Part shown: positions 20,183-29,338 of the stretch, piece after piece
Numbering within the stretch: the first letter of the stretch is position 1
Layout of the letters: every line of letters begins with the position of its first letter
Source: G963665975 sp963665975
Lineage (GTDB): Bacteria > Bacteroidota > Rhodothermia > Rhodothermales > Bin80
Direction of reading: 5' to 3'
NCBI GenBank assembly: GCA_963665975.1
Contig: OY762508.1
Coordinates: 62,001 to 126,000, forward strand
Length of the DNA stretch: 64,000 nucleotides
The notes under the pieces: model-generated
Told to the model about the DNA's origin: nothing
The model's database searches: none
The model's input: only the letters and a program-made list of their open reading frames with translations
Translations under genes and position numbers: made by a program

Positions 20183-21127
20183 ATGATGGGACTTGATGAA
20201 TTAGTAGCGTGTATTAAGACAATCCAGAAGCGCGTACGTGAAAATGGGAATTTCCTACAGAAAAACGAGACGCGTACACGTATGGTGCTCATCGATCCTT
20301 TGCTGAGCGCACTTGGCTGGGACATCACTAATCCTGGCGTTGTGCAGGCGGAATTCGAAGTAGGTGGTAAATTGGCTGACTATGCCTTGCTTGGACAAGA
20401 CGGCAAACCCGTAATGGTCTTAGAGGCAAAAAGGCTTGGCGCAAAATTAGACACTCACCTTTGGCAGATGATAAATTATGCCAATATGGCGGGAATTCAG
20501 TATGCGGGAATAACGGACGGCGACCATTGGGAAATCTACAAAGTGTTTGAGCAGTCGAAGTTAGAGGATCGGAGAAAGCTGAAAATATCGATTGTTGGCA
20601 CGCCAGTGTACGAGAGTGCACTTCAGCTACTTCTCCTGTGGAACAGTAATCTCGGCTCGACCCAGCCGATTCAGGCTAACGTGCCTTTGCTTATAAAAAA
20701 GGGAGCAACCGGTGTGAAGGAGACGAAAATAGCCAAACCATCAACGTCGTCCGGTTGGGTGCCACTTTCTGATTTCAAGGCCCAACCCGGTACGGCATGT
20801 CCCAGTGCTATCCGGTTCTGGGACGGCAGCGAACGAAGACTTGAATTCTGGTATGAGATGTTATGCGACGTGGTCGAGAAGCTATATGCTGAAGATAAGC
20901 TCACCCTCGAAGATCTCCCTATTTCTTCGAGTAAATGGGGATATCTCGTGCATAGCGAGCCGGTGCATCCAACGGGGAATGCATTTAGACGCTACAAACA
21001 AATTTCTGGGTCTCCGTTGTTCGTTTACACAAGCCTTTCTGCCGTCGACATAAGGAAATACGTGACACGATTATTGACGAGCTATGGATTAAGCCACACA
21101 GATGTATACTTGTGCGAAGGGAAATAA
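20183..21127 (+). CDS. Stand-alone HsdR N-terminal-like nuclease domain protein
   Basis: 314 residues. The first 150 match the type I restriction endonuclease R-subunit N-terminal domain: RMVLIDPLLSALGWDITNPG, then GGKLADYALL supplying the Asp and MVLEAKRLG supplying the E-x-K of a PD-(D/E)XK site, then MINYANMAGIQYAGITDG. The helicase motor of HsdR is absent. The second half has a WVPLSDF strand and a winged-helix-like tail and is not recognised. Such short proteins are often annotated as putative type I restriction endonucleases. No hsdM or hsdS is adjacent, so it may be a solitary nuclease. It is convergent with miaA, with only 13 bases between stops. Confidence 0.75.
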   Translation: MMGLDELVACIKTIQKRVRENGNFLQKNETRTRMVLIDPLLSALGWDITNPGVVQAEFEVGGKLADYALLGQDGKPVMVLEAKRLGAKLDTHLWQMINYANMAGIQYAGITDGDHWEIYKVFEQSKLEDRRKLKISIVGTPVYESALQLLLLWNSNLGSTQPIQANVPLLIKKGATGVKETKIAKPSTSSGWVPLSDFKAQPGTACPSAIRFWDGSERRLEFWYEMLCDVVEKLYAEDKLTLEDLPISSSKWGYLVHSEPVHPTGNAFRRYKQISGSPLFVYTSLSAVDIRKYVTRLLTSYGLSHTDVYLCEGK

Positions 21128-21140
21128 CTACGATTTCTTT

Positions 21141-22079
21141 TTAGTGCAGGCTCGATACCGAACCTAAATCTCGTCTGGAGCCAGAGAAAATGCCAACAAT
21201 ATGTTTAGCGTCAACCCAATGATAGTCCGGGTATCTTCGTAACCACGTCAATTGACGCTTCGCGTATCGACGGCTGTTTCGTTTAATCAGGCGGGTCATT
21301 TCTGCACGGCTGATTTCGCCACGCAGAAACGCAATCGGCTCTCTATAGCCAATCGTATGTAGAGCCTGAAGTTTGGGGTCGTATCCTGCGTCAAGAATCG
21401 ATTCTACCTCCGCGATCAGACCATTATTCAGCATGATGTCAACACGCCCGTTAACGCGCTGATACAGGAGTTCACGGTCAATTTCGAGAACGGTCACGTC
21501 GTACTGGAAAGGAGGAGGGTGCTGTTCAGCATGAAATGCCGAAAGCGGCTTGCCGGTTGTGTGGTAGACTTCCAGTGCTCGAATTAGGCGCGAAGTCTTC
21601 GTAGCATCGAGAGTCGCCGCCCCGGCTGGATCCACGCGTTGCAATTCATCATAAAGAACCATCGCACCTTCTTCGTCCAGGCGCTCCTCCAGGTACTTTC
21701 TTGTTTCCGTGTTGGTAGGAGGGACGGGTGCCAAGCCGAATTGGAGAGCATGCAGGTATAATGTGGAGCCACCGACGATCAGGGGAGTGCGGCCACTGCC
21801 AATGATTTCACGAATGCGTTGGTTGGCTCGTTCGGCGAAGGCGCCGGCAGAAAACGATTCCTCTAAACTCAACTCGTTAATGAAATGGTGTGGGACGCGG
21901 GAAAGCTCGTCCGGGGTCGGCTTGGCAGTGCCGATGGTTAACTCGTGATATATTTGCCGGCTATCGGCTGAAATAATCTCCGCACCTATTCTCTCGGCGA
22001 TCGCCAGACTAATCGCCGTTTTTCCGGAAGCCGTCGGACCCGTAAGTACGGGAATTGGGACAGGGTTCTCGAAAGACAT
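21141..22079 (-). CDS. miaA: tRNA dimethylallyltransferase MiaA
   Basis: 312 residues, normal length. It transfers a dimethylallyl group to N6 of A37 in tRNAs reading UNN codons. The P-loop GPTASGKT is at residues 13-20, followed by ISADSRQIY with the catalytic Asp, GTAKPT, PHHFIN, and GGSTLYLHAL. The C-terminal IGYREPIAFL and RRYAKRQLTWLRR segments bind tRNA. A rhodanese-domain gene ends 62 bases upstream, so it may be cotranscribed. Confidence 0.97.
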   Translation of the reverse strand: MSFENPVPIPVLTGPTASGKTAISLAIAERIGAEIISADSRQIYHELTIGTAKPTPDELSRVPHHFINELSLEESFSAGAFAERANQRIREIIGSGRTPLIVGGSTLYLHALQFGLAPVPPTNTETRKYLEERLDEEGAMVLYDELQRVDPAGAATLDATKTSRLIRALEVYHTTGKPLSAFHAEQHPPPFQYDVTVLEIDRELLYQRVNGRVDIMLNNGLIAEVESILDAGYDPKLQALHTIGYREPIAFLRGEISRAEMTRLIKRNSRRYAKRQLTWLRRYPDYHWVDAKHIVGIFSGSRRDLGSVSSLH

Positions 22080-22141
22080 CGTACAGGGCGGTCGGAGTGC
22101 GTGCAGATTTCCGGCACTCGAGCCAGGCCCGAGTCACGGAC

Positions 22142-22480
22142 TTAGTGTTCGGGCATCGTCGGATCGATTTCACGGCTCCACGCCAAGGTGCCGCCACGGA
22201 GGTTCTTGACATCCTTAAAGCCGCATGCCATCAAGAACCTTACCGCTTGCGCGGATCGTGCACCCGAACGGCAGTGCACGACAATCAGTTCTTCTTTGTG
22301 GGCTTCAATCTCGTCCAAATGGTCGACCAGCAGCTTCAGCGGGATTAACCGGCCTTGCAGGTTCGCAGCGGCATACTCGCGTTTTGAGCGAACATCGAGA
22401 ACGAAGGGAGTGCGATCATCGTCCATCAATGCTTTCAATTCGTGAACGCTGATTTCAGGAACTCCAGGTTGGGTAACCAT
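22142..22480 (-). CDS. Rhodanese-like domain protein
   Basis: 112 residues from the ATG at 22480. Single rhodanese domain with FVLDVRSKREYA and the active-site loop HCRSGARSAQ (Cys70), followed by GFKDVKNLRGGTLAW. It moves sulfane sulfur or binds persulfide in the cytoplasm. The frame is open further upstream to 22807, but that extension is Arg/Ser-rich with no domain and is not needed. It lies upstream of miaA on the same strand. Confidence 0.9.
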   Translation of the reverse strand: MVTQPGVPEISVHELKALMDDDRTPFVLDVRSKREYAAANLQGRLIPLKLLVDHLDEIEAHKEELIVVHCRSGARSAQAVRFLMACGFKDVKNLRGGTLAWSREIDPTMPEH

Positions 22481-23001
22481 AAGCCTTTGCCTATGTGATC
22501 TGTTGAACACAAACGGTCTCGGTACGCGCAAGTGGTTACGGTGTTGCCGTAACAGAAACAAAGGCCAGACCTGCCAACGTCTCAGCGCAAGACGTACATC
22601 ACCGGGCGCTTGCCAATATTGCGGAGGTCGCAACGAAACAGAACTTTGGCATAGTCTTGTTGCACCTCCTGTACTACAAGCACGAGAAAGCGATAAAGAA
22701 GTCCTCAGAACTGTCAAACTCGAATGTTCCACTTCGATAAGATCCAAGACCGTACCATAGCACGATCCGGCTACATAGCAACCGTATGTGAAGGAATTGC
22801 CGAGCATTGACCAGAGCCCCTAAGGATGCATGAGAAGTCCGACATGGGTATAGTGGATGGTCTCAAACTGAATTTCGGTGCTTGCCTGCATTACTGACGA
22901 ACCCTCAGTCAATGTAGCATCGCATACAGCACAATTGAGTAGCCGTGAGTATTATGACGCCGGCACGATCCCATGCGACGTGCAATAGTCGGAGTCAGCT
23001 T
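22481..23001. other. Divergent intergenic region
   Basis: About 520 bases between the rhodanese gene and the DUF4011 helicase gene. It must hold promoters in both directions. No convincing boxes, tRNA or small gene was seen. Confidence 0.4.
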
Positions 23002-26000
23002 TTGAGTAACAAGTTGAACGCGGAAGCCGTGGATACCAACAATTCTGCCGCCGGAATGCGTACGGCGGTCAACGAACTGCGCAAGAAGCTGATTGACATC
23101 AGCAAACGCAACCGCCTGACCAATACACGTCTGCACAAGCCACGCGGAAAGCAGATTGACATCTACGAGGAGCGCTCCGATGAGGTGTACAGGATCCTGT
23201 ATGTGAACCGCAAGAAAATGCGATTCAAGCCTGCCTCCGTTGATATCCTCGATATCGACGAGACGGATGAGGCGATCTTTGTGCCGTCTTGGAACGAACA
23301 GGAGCCCGCGGCCCACCATACGGATTCCTTCCTGCAGACGAAGTTTTCGCAGGAAGCACTGCAGAAAAAGCTGCTCTCCCTGTACCGGGATGCTTCCACC
23401 ATGGAGGAGGAGCAGGGAATCAGCGTCCTATACCTTGCGCTCGGCTTCCTGGAATGGTACGAAAGCGCATCTTCGGACCGGGTGCGGTATGCCCCGCTGG
23501 TGCTACTGCCGGTGGACCTCGAACGCGACAGTGCACGCGGACAGTTCAGACTGGCCTTCCGCGACCAGGACATGGAGCCCAACCTGTCGCTTCGGGCGAT
23601 GCTGCAGTCGGATTTTGGTTTGATGCTGCCGGATTTTCCGGAAGTCGATGGATGGTTGCCGTCCGAGTACTTCGACCGCGTGCACGGCGTAATTTCCGGG
23701 CAGCCGCGCTGGCGCCTGCTGCCCAATGCCATGCAACTCGGCTTCTATTCGTATGCCAAGTTCCTGATGTACCGGGACCTTGAAGACATCGGCGAGGCCG
23801 CAGACGCTTCGCTGCTAAACCAAGTCCTCGTGCAGGGCTTTGAGGCAGGAAACGATGCGCTGGGCGGCACAGGCAATCTGGACGAGCGCTTTCCCGACCC
23901 TAGGGAGCTTGGCCATATCCTGGATGCCGATGCCTCACAGACGAGAATTATTGACGCTGCACGCAAGGGGAGCAATCTGGTAGTACAGGGCCCGCCCGGT
24001 ACGGGCAAGTCGCAGACCATTGCCAATATCATTGCAGCAGCTTCCAAGGATGGCAAACGGATCCTGTTTGTGGCCGAGAAGCGGGCGGCGCTGGATGTCG
24101 TCCATGCGCGCCTGGAAAAGTGCGACCTGGGGCCACTGTGCCTGGAACTGCATTCCCACAAGGTCAGCCGCAAGCATGTGTACGCCGAGCTGAAACGCAC
24201 GTTGGAGCTGGGCCGGCCAAGGGCGAACCATGAAGAACAATACCAACTCCTGCGGGAAGTGCGCGACGGGCTAAACGCCACCAGCAAACTCTTGCACACG
24301 CTGGATGAGCGCTCGGGACAAACGCCGTACTATGTCATGGGAACACTGTCGCTGCTGCTAAGCAGCGACGTGCCGAGGCCGGATTACACCATTGGAAGAG
24401 CAGCGGACTGGACCAAAGAAGAATTCCAGGAGCGCCAGCAAATCGTGAAGCGACTGGCCGATCTCACTCATGACTTTGGTAGCGAGCGAGGCCACTTGTG
24501 GCGTGGTGTCGGAAGGAGACTGGGCCCCATTGACCGCGACCGCCTGAAAGACAGGTTGGAGGATGCTGCAGAAATTCTGTCCGCGTTGGACGTGGCGCTC
24601 AAGGCAGCAGCGGCGGCGGCCGGAATAGAGCGCATTTCACTGGTGTCTGCCGAAGAGGATGTTCACGCGCAGGTGGTGGCACTGGCAGAGCGGCCACCGG
24701 ATGTGGACGGTCTTATCCGCAAAGATGTCGTCGTTGAAGATCCCTCCTGTTTGCTGCTGCTGATTGAACTGGTAGCTACCTGCCAGAGCATTAAGCAGGA
24801 ACTTCTCAAGCGCGTCATTCCAGGAGCACTGGATTTGTCGTGGCAGGAGGAACGGCTGGAGATTGCAGCTCGCGGCCGATCGATGTTTCGTTTCCTTAGC
24901 AGGCGCTACCGCAGCGCTGCGGCGCGTCTCAAGGGCGCATCTGTCGGGTCGCCGCCCAAATCCGCCTCGGCACGCCTCGCTCTTCTGGACAAGCTCGTGG
25001 AATATGGCTCCGCGCGGGAGAAGATTCGGCGCCAAGGGGCCCTGGGAGTGGCAGTCGCCGGAAGCCGATGGCAGGATGAAGAGACCGACATTGCCAGGTT
25101 GCTTTCGAGCACGGAGTGGATTTGCGCCCAGGCAAAGCGCACGGGAACGGCAAAAGCAGTGCGCAAACAGATTGCTGCGCTGCCTAGCGGGATTGACCTG
25201 CCGGGGCTTGCCGCCAGGCTGAATCAGGCGCGCAAGGACTGGGATGACATCTGGCATGGCATTACAGTTATGCTGGAGTTGGACCCGAACGTCGCCTTTG
25301 GAGTGGACGAATTCCGTGCGGTCTCATTCAGGGAATTCTATGAGCGAATCGAGGCGTGGACCGCTGCCATGGAAGGCATGGACGACTGGCATCGCCTCAT
25401 TACGACCGCACGTACCGCCTCGGACCTTGAGCTGGTCTTGATTCGGGAGGCTCTGGCCGACGGCAGTCTCTGTCCCGAGTTTGCACCGCAGGTCCTGGAA
25501 TTCCTGAGGGCCGAAGCAGTCTGGAAGCGCATGTGCGAAGCGGAGCCCAGGCTGGGGGAGCTGGACGGCAGGGACCGCAGTGCCATGGTAGATGAGTTCA
25601 GGCATCTTGACGAGAAGTTGCAGCAGCTTGCGTCGCAGGAGGTGATGCTGGAGCATTTTCTCAGGATTCCCCAGGGGTCGGCCGGCCAGGTTGGAATCGT
25701 ACGTGGTGAATCGGGCAAGAAAACGCGGCACATGCCCATACGCAGGCTCCTCGGATCGGCAGGCGAGGCTGTGCAGCGGATAAAGCCGGTGTTCCTGATG
25801 AGCCCTCTGTCGGTAGCCCAGTACTTGCCGCCGGGCAAACTCAGCTTTGATCTGCTGCTGATTGACGAAGCGAGCCAGGTGAGACCGGAGGATGCAGTGG
25901 GATCGATTATGCGGGCTTCCAGCCTCGTTGTGGTTGGCGATCAGAAGCAGCTCCCGCCGACCTCCTTCTTTGATCGGCAAATGCAGGGAGAAGAGGGAGA

Positions 26001-27723
26001 GGATTACCCAGAGGATCTGGCCAGCCTGCAGGCCGCTCAGATCAGAGACATGGAAAGCGTTCTGTCGCTGTGTGAGGCACGCGGCATGCCGGGAGGCATG
26101 CTCAAGTGGCACTACAGATCCAATCATCCGTCTCTGATTGCCGTCTCCAATTACGAGTTCTACGATGACAAGCTGATCTGTCCGCCGAGTCCGGAAGAGC
26201 CGGGCGACCAAACGGGGCTCAGCTTCACTTTTGTGGATGGAGAGTACCTGCGCGGCACCAAGAGGACGAATCCGAAGGAGGCCACAGTCGCGGCACAGGA
26301 AGTCCTTGAGCACGCCAGGAAAAATCCGGCCCTGACGTTGGGTGTCGTCGCGTTGTCGGTGGCGCAGCGTGACGCCATCCGCAACAAGGTGGAATTCATG
26401 CGTACCGAGTACCCCGAATTGGAGGCATTCTGCAAAGAGGGCAAGGAAGAGGGCTTTTTCGTCAAGAACCTGGAAAACGTGCAGGGCGATGAGCGCGACG
26501 TCATCTTCATCTCTGTCGGCTACGGTAAGGATGCAGAAGGGTACATGTCGCAGAGTTTTGGCCCGCTTTCTGCAGAGGGAGGCGAGCGTCGACTCAACGT
26601 GCTGTTTACACGAGCCAAGCGCCGGTGTCGTGTCTTCGCCTCTATCCGGCACAACGATATCCGCATTGATGCTGCCAAACATGCCGGCCCCAGGGTGCTG
26701 AAGCGGTTCCTCAAGTACGCGGAACACGGTGAGTTGGACGTTCCGGTGGTTACCGGTGATGACGTGGAAAGCCCATTTGAGGCGTCAGTTGCCTGCGTTT
26801 TGCAGTTGCGGGGCTATCGCGTAACGCCGCAGGTGGGTTCGGCGGGTTTCCGGATTGACCTTGCTGTGCATGATCCGGACGATGAGGGACGTTACATTCT
26901 GGCGATAGAATGCGACGGGGCGCGTTACCACAGCTCCAGTTGGGCGCGTGAGCGTGACCGGTTGCGCCAGACGGTGCTTGAAGCGAAGGGCTGGCGATTT
27001 CACCGGATCTGGAGTACGGACTGGTTTCAGCATCAGGCCGCGGAAACGCGGAAATTGATGAGCGCTATTGAGCAGGCACGCGTGCGGGGACCCGCCCGCC
27101 CTAAGAAGCCCGCTTCACCGAAGGGCAAGGTGAAGCGGGCGGAATACCAACCACAGGATAGCTACGAGTTTCCCCGTTACAAAGAGTCGCAGCTCTGGGT
27201 CAATAACGGGTGGGAGATTCCCATCCCCGTAGCCTGCATGGAGAGCCTTGTAGGTTTCATCAAGGACATCGTGCAGGTTGAGGGGCCCGTTCACCGGGAC
27301 ATAGTGGGCAAGCGTCTGAATAGCAGCTGGGGTAATCAGCGCATGGGGGAGCGGATAAAGGAGAGGCTTGAACTGGCCATCAACGAGGCTATCGGGCGGG
27401 GTGCAATCCGGGCCGACCAGTCGAAGCTATTCCTCGACCTGCGTGAGCGAGCGGAGCCCGTCCAGGTCAGAGACCGGAGCCTTCTGAACGCCTACATGAG
27501 ACAGCCCGCAATGCTTCCACCTGCCGAGATCCACGCGGCGACGCTCGAGGTGATAAAACGCTGCATCTCCATTAGCCCCGAGGGATGTGCGAAGGAAGTA
27601 TCTCGAATGTTTGGATATACGATACTGCGCAAACCGTTGCGCAGACACTTGCAAGAGCACATAGCGCATGCAGTCACCGAAGGTCGGCTCATCCTTACGG
27701 AAGGCCATCTGCGGCTGCCATGA
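23002..27723 (+). CDS. DUF4011/SF1 helicase/MTES_1575 nuclease/DUF3320 defence-type protein
   Basis: About 1573 residues from a TTG at 23002 with GGAG seven bases upstream. A GTG at 22945 has no ribosome site. Domain order: DUF4011 (ELRKKLIDISKRNRLTN), a Superfamily 1 ATPase with Walker A GPPGTGKSQTIANI (about 23989), a long helical insertion, Walker B LLLIDEASQV, motif III VVVGDQKQLPP, WHYRS, and motifs V/VI (VQGDERDVIF, LNVLFTRAK). A Vsr/DUF559-like MTES_1575 nuclease follows (FRIDLAVHDP, AIECDGARYH, RERDRLRQ), then DUF3320 and a wHTH-like tail. To my recollection this architecture is that of a reported single-gene anti-phage system (hhe, DUF4011-helicase-Vsr). It presumably recognises and cuts invading DNA. 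Confidence 0.9.
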   Translation: MSNKLNAEAVDTNNSAAGMRTAVNELRKKLIDISKRNRLTNTRLHKPRGKQIDIYEERSDEVYRILYVNRKKMRFKPASVDILDIDETDEAIFVPSWNEQEPAAHHTDSFLQTKFSQEALQKKLLSLYRDASTMEEEQGISVLYLALGFLEWYESASSDRVRYAPLVLLPVDLERDSARGQFRLAFRDQDMEPNLSLRAMLQSDFGLMLPDFPEVDGWLPSEYFDRVHGVISGQPRWRLLPNAMQLGFYSYAKFLMYRDLEDIGEAADASLLNQVLVQGFEAGNDALGGTGNLDERFPDPRELGHILDADASQTRIIDAARKGSNLVVQGPPGTGKSQTIANIIAAASKDGKRILFVAEKRAALDVVHARLEKCDLGPLCLELHSHKVSRKHVYAELKRTLELGRPRANHEEQYQLLREVRDGLNATSKLLHTLDERSGQTPYYVMGTLSLLLSSDVPRPDYTIGRAADWTKEEFQERQQIVKRLADLTHDFGSERGHLWRGVGRRLGPIDRDRLKDRLEDAAEILSALDVALKAAAAAAGIERISLVSAEEDVHAQVVALAERPPDVDGLIRKDVVVEDPSCLLLLIELVATCQSIKQELLKRVIPGALDLSWQEERLEIAARGRSMFRFLSRRYRSAAARLKGASVGSPPKSASARLALLDKLVEYGSAREKIRRQGALGVAVAGSRWQDEETDIARLLSSTEWICAQAKRTGTAKAVRKQIAALPSGIDLPGLAARLNQARKDWDDIWHGITVMLELDPNVAFGVDEFRAVSFREFYERIEAWTAAMEGMDDWHRLITTARTASDLELVLIREALADGSLCPEFAPQVLEFLRAEAVWKRMCEAEPRLGELDGRDRSAMVDEFRHLDEKLQQLASQEVMLEHFLRIPQGSAGQVGIVRGESGKKTRHMPIRRLLGSAGEAVQRIKPVFLMSPLSVAQYLPPGKLSFDLLLIDEASQVRPEDAVGSIMRASSLVVVGDQKQLPPTSFFDRQMQGEEGEDYPEDLASLQAAQIRDMESVLSLCEARGMPGGMLKWHYRSNHPSLIAVSNYEFYDDKLICPPSPEEPGDQTGLSFTFVDGEYLRGTKRTNPKEATVAAQEVLEHARKNPALTLGVVALSVAQRDAIRNKVEFMRTEYPELEAFCKEGKEEGFFVKNLENVQGDERDVIFISVGYGKDAEGYMSQSFGPLSAEGGERRLNVLFTRAKRRCRVFASIRHNDIRIDAAKHAGPRVLKRFLKYAEHGELDVPVVTGDDVESPFEASVACVLQLRGYRVTPQVGSAGFRIDLAVHDPDDEGRYILAIECDGARYHSSSWARERDRLRQTVLEAKGWRFHRIWSTDWFQHQAAETRKLMSAIEQARVRGPARPKKPASPKGKVKRAEYQPQDSYEFPRYKESQLWVNNGWEIPIPVACMESLVGFIKDIVQVEGPVHRDIVGKRLNSSWGNQRMGERIKERLELAINEAIGRGAIRADQSKLFLDLRERAEPVQVRDRSLLNAYMRQPAMLPPAEIHAATLEVIKRCISISPEGCAKEVSRMFGYTILRKPLRRHLQEHIAHAVTEGRLILTEGHLRLP

Positions 27724-27845
27724 CTAGCGCTAGAGTTGGCATATACGATGCACGCTCTGCGCAATTTGCGCGGCCGGAGACGCTTGCAGGGGACGGTTGA
27801 TGAGACGGCAGGAGGGGAGAAGAGTACAGAGAGGGACGAATTACC

Positions 27846-28310
27846 ATGTTCGGCAAATACTCGCCCGAGGCAGCCTCGGTCAACCAAAGTTGTAGACTAT
27901 TAATCCCGTATGAGTCGATCGCTTCCGAAGTATTTCTACTTCGTTCTTTGGATCACCCGTTCGGTAATAAACCCACTTGGTTGAGGCATTCCCTTTATGA
28001 AGCTGGTAGGGGAGATTCTTTGTCACTTCCTCCTCTACCCGAACAAACCGCCATCGTCCGCTTCCTTGACCATATCACAACCAACGTGGACACAGCCATC
28101 TCTAATTCCTGCCGCTTGATCGATTTGCTCAAGGAGTATCGTACCCGACTGATCGCCGATGTAGTTACCGGCAAGCTTGACATGCGCGAGGCAGCGGCTG
28201 AACTGCTAGAAGCGGATCTAATTGTGAATAAGAACATGCACAGTGCGGAACGGGTCACTACGCATCCTAATCTAAATGACTCCGGCATTTTCCAAAAGGC
28301 AGCTCCATGA
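27846..28310 (+). pseudogene. HsdS (type I specificity subunit) C-terminal fragment
   Basis: 154-codon frame. Its centre reads SLPPLPEQTAIVRFLDHIT, then a coiled stretch and LLKEYRTRLIADVVTGKLD, the end of a type I restriction specificity subunit (helical spacer after the second target-recognition domain). The two TRDs and first spacer are missing and the first 60 residues do not match. It is a truncated relic. Its stop overlaps the next ATG as ATGA, so the toxin-antitoxin pair behind it may have been coupled to hsdS. Confidence 0.7.
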
Positions 28311-28531
28311 GCGATTGGCACAGATGCCCCGCCGTTGAGCGGGATCCGAAAAAGCTCAGTGGGATATGGGTGTTTCGTAGCACGCGCGTACCCGTGGCAA
28401 CACTGTTCGAGAACCTCAGAGACGGGGGGACGATCGACCAATTCTTGAACTGGTTCCCCGGCGTGGAGCGATGGCAAGTCGAGCGTGTCCTCGATCACCA
28501 GTCCCAAGCGTTAAAGGAATTGATCGCTTGA
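28307..28531 (+). CDS. DUF433 antitoxin-like protein
   Basis: 74 residues. DUF433 signature: WVFRSTRVPVATLFENLRDG followed by a helix with FLNWFPGV and VERVLDHQ. DUF433 proteins are small DNA-binding-like partners of PIN-like toxins. Its start overlaps the hsdS relic (ATGA), and its stop overlaps the toxin start (TTGA), giving a tightly coupled pair. Confidence 0.85.
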   Translation: MSDWHRCPAVERDPKKLSGIWVFRSTRVPVATLFENLRDGGTIDQFLNWFPGVERWQVERVLDHQSQALKELIA

Positions 28532-28845
28532 CAATCCTGTTCGACCAAGGCGTACCAGTGCCTCTACGCAAGCGGTTATCGGGGCACACAGTAGATACGG
28601 CCTTCGAACGAGGGTGGTCTACTCTTGATAATGGCGTCTTGCTTGTCCGCGCCGAGTCTGAGGGTTACCTGCTCTTGATCACGACGGATCAGGATCTTTC
28701 TTATCAGCAGAACCTTGCGGACCGACAACTGGCGATCATCGTACTGCTTGCTACATCATGGCCGCGCATTGGACAGCGCGTTGAACATATTTTGACCGCT
28801 ATAGACCAGATTGAGCCGGGTCAGTATACGGAGATCCCGATTTGA
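28528..28845 (+). CDS. DUF5615 PIN-like toxin
   Basis: 105 residues starting with TTG at 28528, which overlaps the antitoxin stop. Features: ILFDQGVPVPLRKRLSGH (first acidic residue), then TAFERGWSTLDNG, LLITTDQDLSYQQN (second acidic pair) and VLLATSWPRI. This is the DUF5615 (Mut7-C/PIN-like) nuclease fold, expected to act as an RNase toxin with DUF433. An ATG lies further up (28471) but inside the antitoxin; operon logic favours the TTG. Confidence 0.85.
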   Translation: MTILFDQGVPVPLRKRLSGHTVDTAFERGWSTLDNGVLLVRAESEGYLLLITTDQDLSYQQNLADRQLAIIVLLATSWPRIGQRVEHILTAIDQIEPGQYTEIPI

Positions 28846-28978
28846 AGTGGGACTATGCCAATAACAACGAAAACTCCCGAACACGGCCTTGAACGCATCA
28901 TTTGCACGGCGTTGACGGGGGATCCCTGTGATCCACTGCCGGCAGGCAGCGAGGTGGCACCACGGATTGGATAAGGTG

Positions 28979-29132
28979 GCGTGGGCTGGGACTGCGGCAG
29001 TTTGATTTCGGCCGTTGCGTAGCCCACTTCACGGTTGACGAGAATGAGGCGTTCTTCTGCACACATCTCATGGAAAAGGCTTCGTGGTTTATGTCGTTCA
29101 ATCGCGGGCCCGGTCCACCAGGGTGCTCATGA
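28979..29132 (+). pseudogene. HsdR fragment (type I restriction R subunit)
   Basis: A short frame closed by TGA at 29130-29132 reads RCVAHFTVDENEAFFCTHL and then KASWFMSFNRG. This matches the nuclease-to-motor part of HsdR, where families read like VHFAVDEDEVYMTTRLxGKxTRFLPFNxG. Only about 40 codons remain. With the hsdS relic upstream it marks the remains of a type I restriction locus around the toxin-antitoxin pair. Confidence 0.55.
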
Positions 29133-29338
29133 CTGGAGCAACCCCTCAACTCGCGATACGCCGCGCGGGCAAGAGGTACGGTCTGGGAAGGCACCCAGGA
29201 GCGAGAAGGTTGCTAGTACCGCGCGACAGACGGGAAAAGTGTTAGCCCACCTTTTTCACCAAAGGATCATTGGAATAATTGGACCGGCCTTGACTTATTG
29301 GAACCTCCGTACCAGCGGCCAGACACGGTAAGGTGGGA

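Noticed and set aside
22481..22807. N-terminal extension of the rhodanese frame to 22807.
   Set aside because: The extension is Arg/Ser/Leu-rich without domain features. The ATG at 22480 gives a normal single-domain rhodanese.
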